Assembly: GCA_016218765.1 (NCBI GenBank)
Contig: JACRCZ010000132.1
Coordinates: forward strand, 1-64,000
Length of the DNA stretch: 64,000 bases
Reading direction: 5' to 3'
From: Deltaproteobacteria bacterium
GTDB lineage: Bacteria > Myxococcota_A > Polyangia > DRWM01 > JAAZOP01
The notes beneath the pieces are model-generated. The model had not been told where the DNA came from and made no database searches. It saw only the letters and a list, made by a program, of their open reading frames with translations. The translations under genes were made by a program, and so were the position numbers. Below are positions 18,594 to 28,082 of the stretch, piece after piece (within the stretch, counting starts at the first letter, position 1; the number at the start of each line of letters is the position of its first letter).

Positions 18594-20081
18594 CTACCGC
18601 GGCGCCTCGTCGCGCCTCGCCCGCCGGAACCGCAGCTTGATGGGACAGCCGTCGAATCCGTAGCGCTCGCGCAGCCGGTTCTCCAGGTACCTCTCGTAGG
18701 AGGGGTGGACGCCCTCGGGGCGGTTGCACAGGAAGACGAAGGTCGGGGGGCGCACGCCCGTCTGGGCGGCGTAGAGCAGCCGCACCGGGCGATTCTGGTG
18801 CAGCGGCGGCGAGTGCTTCGTCACGGCATCTTCCAGGAACCGGTTCAGCTCGCCCGTGCCCACCCGGCGGTTGAACGCCTCGCTGGTGCGTGCGATCGTC
18901 CGCACGAGCTCCCGCACTCCGCGCCCGCTGCGCGCGGAGACGAACAGGATCGGCGCATAGGCGGCGAAGCCGAAGGCCTCGCGCAGCCGCGCGTCCAGCT
19001 CCCGCTGCGCCGCCGACCCCGTCACCAGGTCGAGCTTGTTCACCGCGACGATCAGCGCGCGACCCCGCTCGGCCGCCAGACCCAGCAGGTGCTGGTCCTG
19101 ATCGGTCCCCGCGTCCGCCGCGCCGTCGACCAGCAGCACCGCGACGTGGCACCGCTCCAGGGCCCGCACCGCGGAAAGCCCCGAGAGGCGCTCCAGACGG
19201 TCGGCGATGCGCGCACGGCGCCGCAGCCCCGCGGTGTCGATCAGCACCATCGGCCCCTCGGCCGTCTCCACCGCCGCGTCGACCGCGTCCCGCGTCGTCC
19301 CCGGCCGCTCGTCGACCAGCATCCGCTCGTCGCCGAGCAGCCGGTTGACGAGCGTGGACTTCCCGGCGTTGGGTCGGCCGATCACCGCGACCCGGGGGAC
19401 CGGGCGTCCCTCGTTCTTCGTCGTTCGCTCTTCGCCGGCAACGTCGTCGCCGCCGTCGCCGGCCTCGTCCTCCCCCCCGCCGGGCGTCTCCGCCGCGGGT
19501 TCCTCGGGGGGCAGCGCGGCCAGGATGGCGTCGAGCAGGGCGCCCACGCCCTGGCCGCTGGCCGCGCTGAGCATCCGCAGCTCGGGCACGCCCAGCGCGT
19601 AGTATTCCGCGGCGCTCGGCTCGTCCGCGGGCTTGTCGACCTTGTTCGCCGCCCAGAGCACCGGACGCCCGGCCCGCCGCAGCAGGTCCACGACGCGGGC
19701 GTCGTCGGCGCCCGGCGGGGTCGAGGCGTCGAAGAGGCAGACGACCAGGTCGGTTTCCTCGAGCGCCACGCGCACCTGGAGGCGGATGCGGTCGGACATC
19801 CGGTCCCCGCTGGTCCCCTCGGCCTCGATCCCGCCCGTGTCGATCAACCCGACGGGCCGTCCGCGCAGGTCGACTTCCGCGTACAGCCGATCGCGCGTCA
19901 CGCCGGGCGTCGGATCGACGATCGACAGCGGGGCACGGGCCAGGCGGTTGAAGAGCGTCGACTTGCCGGCGTTCGGCCGTCCGACGATCGCCACGAAGGG
20001 CAGCCGTTCCGGACGTCCTCCCGCGACGGGAATGCCCCCGTGCTTCGTCCCCCGCCGCCGGACGTCTCGCCGCCCGCCCAT
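18594..20081 (-). CDS. der: Ribosome-associated GTPase Der (EngA), double G-domain
   Basis: 495 aa. Two tandem GTPase domains, each with GRPNAGKST (about 34-42 and 233-241), DTGG or DTAG and NKVD/NKLD motifs, then the KH-like C-terminal domain ending in a basic tail. Der is needed for 50S subunit maturation. About 28 basic residues precede the first G domain, and the linker between domains is unusually long and acidic (PPEEPAAETPGGGEDEAGDG). Its ATG is 3 nt after the era stop, so the two ribosome-assembly GTPases are co-transcribed. Confidence 0.95.
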   Translation of the reverse strand: MGGRRDVRRRGTKHGGIPVAGGRPERLPFVAIVGRPNAGKSTLFNRLARAPLSIVDPTPGVTRDRLYAEVDLRGRPVGLIDTGGIEAEGTSGDRMSDRIRLQVRVALEETDLVVCLFDASTPPGADDARVVDLLRRAGRPVLWAANKVDKPADEPSAAEYYALGVPELRMLSAASGQGVGALLDAILAALPPEEPAAETPGGGEDEAGDGGDDVAGEERTTKNEGRPVPRVAVIGRPNAGKSTLVNRLLGDERMLVDERPGTTRDAVDAAVETAEGPMVLIDTAGLRRRARIADRLERLSGLSAVRALERCHVAVLLVDGAADAGTDQDQHLLGLAAERGRALIVAVNKLDLVTGSAAQRELDARLREAFGFAAYAPILFVSARSGRGVRELVRTIARTSEAFNRRVGTGELNRFLEDAVTKHSPPLHQNRPVRLLYAAQTGVRPPTFVFLCNRPEGVHPSYERYLENRLRERYGFDGCPIKLRFRRARRDEAPR

Positions 20082-20084
20082 CGC

Positions 20085-21005
20085 CTATTCTCCCGTCAGC
20101 TCGCGCACGCGCGCGGGGTTTCGGGTCCAGCCCTCTTCCACCTGGACGAACAGGTCGAGGCGCACGGGCCGGCCGAGCAGCTCGGCGAGCGAGGCGCGGG
20201 CGCGGATGCCGATGTCGCGGATCATGGTTCCCGCGCGGCCGACCAGGATGCGCTTGTGCGCCGCACGGTCGACGACCAGCGCCGCCGCGATCGCCGTCGC
20301 CCGCTCGCCCTCGTCCCAGCGCTCCACGACCACCGCCACCCCGTGCGGCACCTCCTGGCGCGTCTCCAGCGTCGCCGCCTCGCGGATACGCTCGGCCGCC
20401 AGGAAGCGCAGCGGCCGGTCCGTGAGGTCGTCCGGGGCCCAGAGCGGCGGTCCCGCGGGCAGAAGCGGGACGAGCGTGTCGACCAGCCGGTCGACCCCGT
20501 CGCCGGTCAGCGGCGAGATCGGGACGACCGCGAGCGGGTCGAGCTTCCGGGCCGCGTATTCGATCAGCGGCAGCAGCCGTTCCTTGGGCTTGACCAGGTC
20601 GACCTTGGTCAGGGCCAGGATCGTCGGCTTTCCCACGCGCCGCAGCCGTTCCACGAGCTGCGAGACCGGCGGACCGAACCGCTCCTCGGGCGTCCGCCGG
20701 CCGGTGGCCGCGATCAGCAGCAGGAAGGCGTCGGCGGTTTCCAGCGCCGCATCCAGCGCCTCGATCATCAGCCGGTTCATCTCCGTGCGCGGCAGATGGA
20801 ATCCCGGCGTGTCGACCAGCGCGACCTGTGCGGCAGGCCGCTGCAGCACTCCGAGGATGCGGTGTCGCGTCGTCTGCGGCACCGGTGTCACGATCGACAG
20901 CGCCTCCCCGACCAGCCGGTTGAGCAGGGTCGACTTTCCCGCGTTGGGCGGGCCCACGATCGCCGCCTGCCCGCAGCGATGGACCGGGGGGGGGACGTCG
21001 CTCAT
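20085..21005 (-). CDS. era: GTPase Era
   Basis: 306 aa. G1 GPPNAGKST (about 18-26), DTPGFH (G3) and TKVD (G4) make up the GTPase domain; the C-terminal KH domain contains HKRILVGRAGTMIRDIGIRA. Era binds the 3' end of 16S rRNA during 30S assembly. The gene is followed directly by der and preceded by the FGE lipoprotein gene (76-nt gap). Confidence 0.96.
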   Translation of the reverse strand: MSDVPPPVHRCGQAAIVGPPNAGKSTLLNRLVGEALSIVTPVPQTTRHRILGVLQRPAAQVALVDTPGFHLPRTEMNRLMIEALDAALETADAFLLLIAATGRRTPEERFGPPVSQLVERLRRVGKPTILALTKVDLVKPKERLLPLIEYAARKLDPLAVVPISPLTGDGVDRLVDTLVPLLPAGPPLWAPDDLTDRPLRFLAAERIREAATLETRQEVPHGVAVVVERWDEGERATAIAAALVVDRAAHKRILVGRAGTMIRDIGIRARASLAELLGRPVRLDLFVQVEEGWTRNPARVRELTGE

Positions 21006-21081
21006 GGCGGCGCAATGTAGTCGGGACGGGGTGCCGTGGGCAAACGAAGTTTGCTCGTGCCGTCCGGTGCCCTGCGGCCGG

Positions 21082-22458
21082 CTACCAGCGGTGCCCGACC
21101 GTGATTGTCCGGTCTTCCTCGTGGTACTCGAAGGAGCCCCCGTCGCGGCAGTCGTCGCACTCCCCCCACCCGAGCAGCTTGCGGTCGCGGAGCCCGCCGA
21201 ACAGCGCGACGCCGTCGTCGTCCCCGACGTTGGTCAACACCATGCTCGCCGCGTGCACGTAGAGGTCCGGAATGCCGGTCGTGTACAGCGCGGCGGTGAA
21301 GACGTCGTGGCCCGAGCGGCCGACAATGGCCATCAGCTCGTCGCCCTGCGCCGGGATCCAGTACACCGGCTGGATCGTGATCGCGAAGCCGATGCCGGAG
21401 GTTTCCGTGCGCCCGCTGCGCAGCAGCGCCTGCGTCTGGACGCCGTCGGACTGGATGCGCGGGTCGCCCCAGACCCGCCGCAGCTCGGGGATCGAGCGTA
21501 CGAGCCGCGCGAGCATCGCGTCGTTGAGCAGCGGCGCGGCCCGGACCGCGCGCTTGATCGGGTCGACCTGGTAGGGCAACGGGTGCCCCTGGCCGCGACA
21601 GCAGCGGAAGCCGGCCCGGGGCGAGGCGCGGGCCGGGTCGAGCCCCGTGCGGGCGGCGCAGTGCCGCGCCGCCGCGTCGTCCTCCCCGGGCGGCGCCCCT
21701 CGCAGCGGCGCCACGTTCGGCGACGCCACGCCCTTGGGGTCCATCCAGTCCCCGGCCGTCCACTCGTAGAGGCCGGTCATGCCCAGAACGCCGAGCGATC
21801 CGGCGAGCGTCTCGCCCGGGGCGTAGCGCGCGGCGTCGTAGTCGTCGCCGTACGGGTAGGTCTGGCTCTGCGGCCCCTTGCACGCCGCCTCCCACTCCAC
21901 CTCCGTGCACAGCCGCTTCCCCGCCTCCTCGCAGCGCCGCTCGGCCTCCTGCCGGGTCACGTTCGTCGCGGCATCCTGTGCCGGATCGTCGGGGTAGGGC
22001 AGGCGGTCGATGGCGAAGGCCGCGAACGCCGTCGGGACGAGGTCGATTTCGCGGACCGCGTCGCGTCCCTTGGTGCCCGGCCACGAGCCGAGCAGCACCA
22101 CGCCGGCAGGGACCTCGACCATCTCGCCCGCCACGGGCGCGGGTCCCTGAGGCGGCACGAGCGGCGGGCGGCCCGGCCGGGGCAACGACGGCACGCCGTC
22201 GGGCAGCTCGATTTCGGTGGCCGGAACGTCGGGCGGCGGCGCCCACGGGCTCGCGTCGGCCTCCTCCTCCAGGTCGGGCTCCTCCTCCGGGCCGGTCCCG
22301 GCGCCATCCGGGTAGGCCGCCGCACCCGTGGCATCGCTCGCGAGTGCGGCACGTCCCGTGTCCGGCGCCGCACCTTCCTCCGGCCCGGCACCCCTCCCCC
22401 GTCCGCCGCAGGCGGCGAGCACCAGGCACAACACCGGCACCGACGATCGCGGTCTCAC
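21082..22458 (-). CDS. Lipoprotein with formylglycine-generating-enzyme/sulfatase-modifying (FGE) domain
   Basis: 458 aa from GTG 22458, whose GTGA overlaps the histidine kinase stop. A lipobox LAAC anchors the protein. After an acidic, Pro-rich spacer comes an FGE-sulfatase domain (about 100-300): EVPAGVVLLGS, EAERRCEEAGKRLCTEVEWE, YPYGDDYD, MTGLYEWTAGDW and RAGFRCC. Most such bacterial domains are not true FGEs; they often act in binding or surface roles. The C-terminal 150 residues are unassigned. Co-transcription with a sensor kinase suggests surface sensing, but this is inference. Confidence 0.8.
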   Translation of the reverse strand: MRPRSSVPVLCLVLAACGGRGRGAGPEEGAAPDTGRAALASDATGAAAYPDGAGTGPEEEPDLEEEADASPWAPPPDVPATEIELPDGVPSLPRPGRPPLVPPQGPAPVAGEMVEVPAGVVLLGSWPGTKGRDAVREIDLVPTAFAAFAIDRLPYPDDPAQDAATNVTRQEAERRCEEAGKRLCTEVEWEAACKGPQSQTYPYGDDYDAARYAPGETLAGSLGVLGMTGLYEWTAGDWMDPKGVASPNVAPLRGAPPGEDDAAARHCAARTGLDPARASPRAGFRCCRGQGHPLPYQVDPIKRAVRAAPLLNDAMLARLVRSIPELRRVWGDPRIQSDGVQTQALLRSGRTETSGIGFAITIQPVYWIPAQGDELMAIVGRSGHDVFTAALYTTGIPDLYVHAASMVLTNVGDDDGVALFGGLRDRKLLGWGECDDCRDGGSFEYHEEDRTITVGHRW

Positions 22459-23936
22459 GGCCCGACCTGCGAGCCCTTCCCGGCGGCGGCTGCGAGGGCT
22501 GCCAGCAGCTCGGGCACCGAAAACGGCTTGCGCAGCTCGCTCGCGATCTGCGGCCGGGGCGGCGCGGCCACGCCGGCCCAGGAGTCGCCGGTGGACGTGA
22601 GCACGACCGGGACGCCGGCCCGCAAGGCCGCGACCCGGTCGATCGCGGCCGCCGGCCCGTCGGGATCGGCGTCCCCGTCCAGCAGGCAGACCGAAAACGC
22701 GCGGGCGTGCAGTGCCGCGATCGCCGATTCCATCCCGGAGACCACCACCGGCGCCACGTTCCAGCACTGCTTGAGCGACTCGACGATAAGTCGCCCGACA
22801 TCCGGGTCGCGCTCGACCGCCAGCAGCGAGAACCCGTCCGGCACCCGCGGCAGCCGGTCGCGGATGCCGGTCTGACGCAGCTCGGCGAGCGGCGAGAGCG
22901 GCAGGCGCAGCTCGACCGTCGTCCCCTCGCCGTGCGTCGAGGTGATGCGGATCGAGCCGCCGGCCTCGCCCTCGACGATCTTCCGGCACAGCGGCAGCCC
23001 GAGCCCCGTGCCGGATTCCTCGCCGTCGCCGCGACGGGTAGTGAAGAAGGGCTCGAACACGCGTGCCTGGGTCGCGGCATCCATGCCGGGCCCGTCGTCG
23101 GCGACCCGCAGCGCCACCCAGCCGTCCTCGAGCCGTCCGGTCAGTCGGACGTGGCCGCCCTGGCGCAGCGCCTGCACGGCGTTGCGCACGAGGTTGAGCA
23201 GCACCTGGGTCAGCCGGTAGCGCCGGATCTTCGCCTCCAACTCGTCCGGCACGTCGATGGAGACCTCGATGGCGCGCCGCTCGCACTCTCCCGCCATCAT
23301 CCGCGCGACCTCGCGGGAGGTCGCGGCGACGTTGGCCACCGGGCTCTCGCCCTGGCCCCGCGCTACGCCCATGAGGTCCGCGACGATGCGCTGCGCCTTC
23401 AGCGCCGCCGCCTCGATGTGCCGCGCGTGCGTCGCGAGCTGTCCGACGTCCGCGCCGCTGCGCGGGTGCGCCGACAGGTGGCTCCAGCCGATCACCGTCG
23501 TCAGGACGTTGTTCAGCTCGTGCGCCGACTCGGCCATCATCTGACCCAGGAGCGACAGCCGGTCGTGCCGCTGGCGCAGGACCTCGTCCCGGACGTGCCG
23601 GTTCGGCAGCCGCACGACGACCAGCGAGGCCGTTCCCGGCCCGCCGCGTTCCGGGACGACGAGAATCTCGACGTCGTCCGCGTCGGGGTCCGGCGCCGCG
23701 GCGTACCGGCGCAAGGACGTCCCCTTGCGGACGGCAGCCGCAACCGCGGCCCGGAACTCGTCGCCCCGGAGCACGCCCGCGGCGAAGCGATCGAGCAGCG
23801 CGTCGAGCGTTGCGGGAGGGCGGTCGCGCCCCGCCTCCACCTGCAGCCGCTCGTTGGTCGCCACCACCGCGCCGGAAGGCTCGACCAGCGCCGCGGGTTC
23901 GGTGCAGAGAGCGAGCAGGGCGGTGCGCTCGTCCAA
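22455..23936 (-). CDS. Soluble hybrid histidine kinase with C-terminal receiver-like domain
   Basis: 493 aa from TTG 23936 with GGGAG 5 nt upstream. Residues 10-115 form a PAS-like sensor (LVEPSGAVVATNERL). The HisKA box is SAHELNNVLTTVIGW with His139; the HATPase domain has N (LVRNAVQAL), G1 (DDGPGM) and G2 (GTGLGL) boxes. Residues about 365-485 look like a receiver: LLDGDAD supplies a possible phospho-Asp and RKPFSVPELL the Lys-Pro of REC domains. There are no membrane segments, so the signal is cytosolic or comes via partners. No separate response regulator gene adjoins. Confidence 0.85.
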   Translation of the reverse strand: MDERTALLALCTEPAALVEPSGAVVATNERLQVEAGRDRPPATLDALLDRFAAGVLRGDEFRAAVAAAVRKGTSLRRYAAAPDPDADDVEILVVPERGGPGTASLVVVRLPNRHVRDEVLRQRHDRLSLLGQMMAESAHELNNVLTTVIGWSHLSAHPRSGADVGQLATHARHIEAAALKAQRIVADLMGVARGQGESPVANVAATSREVARMMAGECERRAIEVSIDVPDELEAKIRRYRLTQVLLNLVRNAVQALRQGGHVRLTGRLEDGWVALRVADDGPGMDAATQARVFEPFFTTRRGDGEESGTGLGLPLCRKIVEGEAGGSIRITSTHGEGTTVELRLPLSPLAELRQTGIRDRLPRVPDGFSLLAVERDPDVGRLIVESLKQCWNVAPVVVSGMESAIAALHARAFSVCLLDGDADPDGPAAAIDRVAALRAGVPVVLTSTGDSWAGVAAPPRPQIASELRKPFSVPELLAALAAAAGKGSQVGP

Positions 23937-23950
23937 CGCGGCTCCCGAAG

Positions 23951-25885
23951 CTAGTCCGTGAAGTTGTACACGACCACGTCGTCGAGGAACGTCACCGCCG
24001 GCGTGGCGGCGAGCGTGACCGAGAGGCCGCCGACGAAAACAGCGTCCCCGCCCACGGTGGTGACCGCGGCCGGCATCAACGCGGCCGTCGGATAGGCCGT
24101 CGCCGGCATCGCCGCGTCCTTCGTCGCCGCCGTGCCCGCCCAGGTCACGCGGTGGCTGCCCCGGGTCGCCGCAAACCCGAAGTCGATCGCGCCGCCGACG
24201 ATCAGGGCCGAGCCGTCGGGCAGCGACGTGCACGCGCCGAACACGTGGGGGCTGTCGGTCCCCGCCGTCCAGCCGGTGATCGCCGACAGCGGGACCCCCG
24301 TGATGGCCTTGTTCACCACGTACGGCGGAATGCTCGCCGGCGGACACCGCACGACGCCGGCCGCCGTCGTATCGTAGGTCGGCGTGTACGTGCTCGTGGT
24401 TTCGTCGTAGGTGCACCAGGGACCGATGCTGCCGGTCACGAGGTGCGCGACGGGGGTCACGGCGTTCCCCAGCGGCGTGACGCACGGCATGACGAAGTTC
24501 TTGCCGGCGTGGGCCGTCCCGATCGGGAGCGGCGCCGCGCTGGAGATGACGCCGCCGGTCGCCGTGGATTGCCAGATCGTGATGAGGTCGGTGTCGTTCG
24601 TCGCCCCGGAGACGCCGCCGATCAGCCACAGCTCGGGCGTCGAGCCGTAGAGCATGTACCCGAGGCCGGACATGGCGCGGTTCTTGGAGAAACTGCCGGG
24701 GCCGACCACGAAGGCGCCGCTGCCGCCGTCGTTCCAGGCCTCCCACGAGAGCGACGGCCGGGTCGTGACCGTCGCCGGGTCCAGGCCGCCCAGCACGACG
24801 ACCCGCGGGAACGTCGTGGACGCGTCCTGCGGCCAGAGCGCCGCCGCGGAGAAGGCCCGCGGCAACGCCAGGTTCGCCGCCCCCTCGAACCCCCCGCGCT
24901 CCGGGTTCCCGTCGCGATTCGGATTGTCCGCCAGCGCGTTGAGCTGCGGGTTGAAGATCTCGAAGGTGGGCACGAACCCCGTCAGCCCCGTGTCGGCCGG
25001 CGTCGGCACGAAGCCCGGGAAGAAGCCGCCCCCCGCCAACGGCTCGAAATACAGGATCGCGTTGTCGATGCCGCCCGCCAGCACCACGCGGCCGTCGGGC
25101 AGCGCCACCGCGCTGTGGAACGCTCGACCGAAGGTCACGCCGAGGTCGGAGGCCAACGCGTAGATCCGGCCGCTGCCCGGCTCCAGGACGAACGCCTTCT
25201 TGCTCGCGATGAGACGGAAACAAGTCGTGCCGTCCGCCAACGCCAGCGGCGCGACCAGTGCCCGACAAGCGTCGAGGGTCGGGACGTTGATCGCCGTGTC
25301 GAACCCTCCGGCGACGAGCACGCGCCCGTCCGGCAGCGCCGTCGCCGTCTGCCCGAAACGCCCCGTGAACGACTCGGGCACCTGCGTCACCGTCGCGTCC
25401 ATCGCCGAAAACTGCCCGATCGGCAGCAGCGTGCAGGTCAGGAACCGCCGCTCGCCCTTGGCCAGCCGGATGCCGTCGGCACGGCAGGACCAGGTGGCCG
25501 GCGAGCCGATGGCGGGATGGGCCGTGACCACCAGCTTGAGCGTCGTGTCCATGGGCAGCCCCTCGATCGACTTCTCGGGCCTGCCGTCCTCATCGATGTC
25601 CTCGCCGGGAGCGAACAGCCCCGTGCCGGCCGTCGGATTGCCCACCTGGAAGTAGGTGGAAAACACCCCGGGGTCGTCGCAGCTCGAGGCCGTGGGGGCC
25701 ACGCAAACCCGCAACACTCCGTCGTAGATTGCGTCCGGCACGCCCGCCGCCACGCCCTCGTCCGTGATGTAGCGGATCTGCATGCCCAGGCCGCCGGGCC
25801 CGGAGGACGAATCGTCCTGGCAGCCCCCAAGACCCACCGACGCGAGCACGGCGACCACCAGCGCTGCCGATGCGAGTTTCCTCAT
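23951..25885 (-). CDS. Kelch-repeat lipoprotein
   Basis: 644 aa. Lipobox VGLGGC at residues about 17-22 follows a basic start (MRKLASAALVV). The mature part has at least five blade-like repeats of the type FGQTATALPDGRVLVAGG, HSAVALPDGRVVLAGGI, PELWLIGGVSG and GSALIVGGAI, predicting a beta-propeller on the cell surface. No catalytic motif. Upstream there is no stop separating it from rsmI: the frame is open from 26854 to 23951, so it could also be made as an RsmI fusion. It is followed by the histidine kinase gene after 14 nt. Confidence 0.8.
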   Translation of the reverse strand: MRKLASAALVVAVLASVGLGGCQDDSSSGPGGLGMQIRYITDEGVAAGVPDAIYDGVLRVCVAPTASSCDDPGVFSTYFQVGNPTAGTGLFAPGEDIDEDGRPEKSIEGLPMDTTLKLVVTAHPAIGSPATWSCRADGIRLAKGERRFLTCTLLPIGQFSAMDATVTQVPESFTGRFGQTATALPDGRVLVAGGFDTAINVPTLDACRALVAPLALADGTTCFRLIASKKAFVLEPGSGRIYALASDLGVTFGRAFHSAVALPDGRVVLAGGIDNAILYFEPLAGGGFFPGFVPTPADTGLTGFVPTFEIFNPQLNALADNPNRDGNPERGGFEGAANLALPRAFSAAALWPQDASTTFPRVVVLGGLDPATVTTRPSLSWEAWNDGGSGAFVVGPGSFSKNRAMSGLGYMLYGSTPELWLIGGVSGATNDTDLITIWQSTATGGVISSAAPLPIGTAHAGKNFVMPCVTPLGNAVTPVAHLVTGSIGPWCTYDETTSTYTPTYDTTAAGVVRCPPASIPPYVVNKAITGVPLSAITGWTAGTDSPHVFGACTSLPDGSALIVGGAIDFGFAATRGSHRVTWAGTAATKDAAMPATAYPTAALMPAAVTTVGGDAVFVGGLSVTLAATPAVTFLDDVVVYNFTD

Positions 25886-26854
25886 GGGTCGCAAGCTTAG
25901 AGCATGGATCGTCGATGAGTCAAACGCCATGGCGTGCCGGCGGCCTCGCATCCGAACCGCGGGCTTCAGCCCGCGGTTTCCCCGCGGGCAGCCGCGCCCG
26001 GAAGGGCGCGGGTCGGTTCCGGAACCATGCGCCAGCCGGTACGCGTCGTTGTGCGACAATCCGCAGACGTCCTCCAGCACCCGCGCCACGCGGCTGGGCG
26101 CCAGGCCCTCGTCGCGCAGGCGCGCCGCCAGCGCCGCGGGCTCGATGGTCGCCCGCGCCGTCCCATCCCCGGCCGCCTCGGCCGGCGCAGGGAGGACCAC
26201 GAGCGTCACCTCGCCGAGAACCTCGCCCGCGAACCGATCGGCGAGCGATTCCAGGGTCCCGGAGGCGATCTCTTCGTGCACTTTCGTCAGCTCGCGGCAG
26301 ACCAACGCCTCGCGCGCCGGGCCCAAGAGCCGCGCCAACTCCCCCAGCGTGCGGCCCACGCGCTGCGGCGACTCGAACAGCACCACCGGGACGTCCGCGT
26401 CGCGGATCGCCGACAAGCGGCGCGCCCGGTCGCCCCCCTTGCGCGGCAGGAATCCCTCGAACCGGAACCGCCCGTCGTCCGTGCCCGCGACCGACACCGC
26501 AGCCGCCACGGCGGACGGCCCGGGGATGGGCGAGACGGCCAGGCCCGCCGTGCGTACCGCCCGGACGAGAAGCCCGCCGGGGTCCGAGAGCCCGGGCGTC
26601 CCCGCGTCGGTGACCAGCGCCACGCGGGCCCCTCCGCGGATGCGCTCCGCGATCCGCGCGGCCGTGTCGCGCTCCTTGTGCGCGTCGAACGACTCGAGCG
26701 GCGTGTGGAGCCCCAGGTGCGCCAGCAGCGTGCGGGTGCGCCTCGTGTCCTCGGCCAGGACCACGTCGGCCTGGCGCAGCGCCTCGGCGACCCGCGGGCT
26801 CAGATCGGACAGGTTGCCGATGGGCGTGGCGACGACGAGCAGCGCGCCGCTCAT
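25886..26854 (-). CDS. rsmI: 16S rRNA 2'-O-ribose C1402 methyltransferase RsmI lacking its own stop codon
   Basis: RsmI methylates the ribose of C1402 in 16S rRNA. Family motifs are complete: LLVVATPIGNLSDLSPR at the N-terminus, LAEDTRRTRTLL, LVTDAGTPGLSDPG, PIPGPSAVAAA, FEGFLPRK, VLFESPQR and the C-terminal GLSHNDAYRLA. That last block, near 26037, should be followed closely by a stop. Instead the frame runs through palindromic repeats (25955-26011, encoding PRPSGRGCPRGNRGLKPAV) and on into the kelch lipoprotein at 25885. End coordinate is therefore nominal. Its ATG overlaps the rpoH stop by 4 nt. Confidence 0.85.
25955..26011. repeat. Pair of GC-rich palindromic repeats at the rsmI 3' end
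   Basis: First element 25955-25978: 11-nt arms (AACCGCGGGCT and its complement) around TC. Second element 25992-26011: 8-nt arms CCGCGCCC and GGGCGCGG around GGAA. A CCCGCGGG palindrome (25981-25988) lies between. This arrangement is like REP-type extragenic elements and here lies in an open reading frame. Confidence 0.6.
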
Positions 26855-28032
26855 CGCTCGAAATCGAGGTAGTCGCCCATCTGCTCCTCGAGGAACTTGC
26901 GCAGGCGAGCGAGGATGCGCTTTTCGATCTGGCGGACGCCTTCGCGGGTGAGACTGTAGCGGTCGCCGATTTCCTGCAGGGTCTCCGGCTTGTCCGCCCA
27001 GAGGCGGTTGCGGAAGACATCGGCGTCGCGACCGGACAGCGTCTCGGCGAACCCGGCGACCTTCGACTGCAGCTTGTCGTTGAACTCCGCGACGACCAGC
27101 GCCTCGTCGGTCGGCACGTCCTCGTTGGACAGGAGGTCGAGCCGGGTCGCGCTGCGGTCGCCGTCGCCGCCGGAGCCGGGGGCGCGGGCGGGGGCGTCGA
27201 GCGACGCCTCCGGGGCGGACAGCCGGCGGTCCATTTCGATCACCTCGGCCGGCGTGACCGAGAGCCCCTCGGCGATGTTCTGCGGCGTGGCATCGATGCC
27301 CAGCGACTCCAGGCGGCGCTTCTCCTTGGAGAGGTTGAAGAACAGGCGGCGCTGGGCCTGCGTCGTCCCGATCTTCACGAGGCGCCAGTTGTTCAGCAGG
27401 TAGCGCAGGATGTAGGCGCGGATCCACCACGAGGCGTACGTCGAGAGCTTGACGCCGCGGAACGGGTCGAACTTCTTCACGGCCTGCATGAGGCCGATGT
27501 TGCCCTCCTGGATGAGGTCCATCACGTTGCGGTAGGCGCGCCGGTACTCGAAGGCGATCTTGACCACCAACCGCAGGTTGGCCGTCACGAGCGCGGCGGC
27601 GGCGTCGACGTCCTGGCGCTCGTAGTAGCGGACCGCCAGCGCCTTCTCCGCCTCCTGGGCCAGCAGCGGATAGCGGTGGATTTCGCGGAGGTAGGCGCCC
27701 AGCGGATCGTAGGGCGCCAGGGGCCCGGAACGCTCGGCGGGGGATTGCTCGTCCGCGTCCTCGGCCGACAGCGATCCCCCCGCGTCCTCGTCGTGGTCGA
27801 TCGGGTCGTGCGCCTCGCCGGAGGGTCCCGCGGCGGTGTCGTCCCGGGCGGTCGCGGACTTCCGCCGCGGCGGGCTCCCGCGGTCCCCCGCGGGCGCCTT
27901 CGCGCGCGGCTCGGCTTCTTCGGCGGGGGTCGCGTCGACCTGCGGCCGTTCCCCTTCGTCCCCGGGGGCCGCCTTCGCCCGCTTGCGCGGTCGTGCCGGC
28001 GGCTTGGGGTCTGGTGTCTTCTTCTTCGCCAT
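26851..28032 (-). CDS. rpoH: Alternative sigma factor of the RpoH (sigma-32) type
   Basis: 393 aa. Region 2 reads NLRLVVKIAFEYRRAYRNVM, DLIQEGNIGLMQAVKKFDP and STYASWWIRAYILRYLL; it is followed by QRRLFFNLSKEKRRL, equivalent to the RpoH box. Region 4 (SLTREGVRQIEKRILARL) is complete. Expected role is transcription of heat-shock genes such as lon or chaperone genes. A 110-residue charged, disordered N-terminal extension rich in Lys, Pro and Asp is unusual for RpoH. It heads the operon with rsmI (4-nt overlap). A TTGACC-17-TAGGCT promoter lies upstream. Confidence 0.88.
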   Translation of the reverse strand: MAKKKTPDPKPPARPRKRAKAAPGDEGERPQVDATPAEEAEPRAKAPAGDRGSPPRRKSATARDDTAAGPSGEAHDPIDHDEDAGGSLSAEDADEQSPAERSGPLAPYDPLGAYLREIHRYPLLAQEAEKALAVRYYERQDVDAAAALVTANLRLVVKIAFEYRRAYRNVMDLIQEGNIGLMQAVKKFDPFRGVKLSTYASWWIRAYILRYLLNNWRLVKIGTTQAQRRLFFNLSKEKRRLESLGIDATPQNIAEGLSVTPAEVIEMDRRLSAPEASLDAPARAPGSGGDGDRSATRLDLLSNEDVPTDEALVVAEFNDKLQSKVAGFAETLSGRDADVFRNRLWADKPETLQEIGDRYSLTREGVRQIEKRILARLRKFLEEQMGDYLDFER

Positions 28033-28082
28033 ACGCCCTTCCCCCGCCCCACGCGCGGCCGGTCGACGGCCGCGGGATTGGG

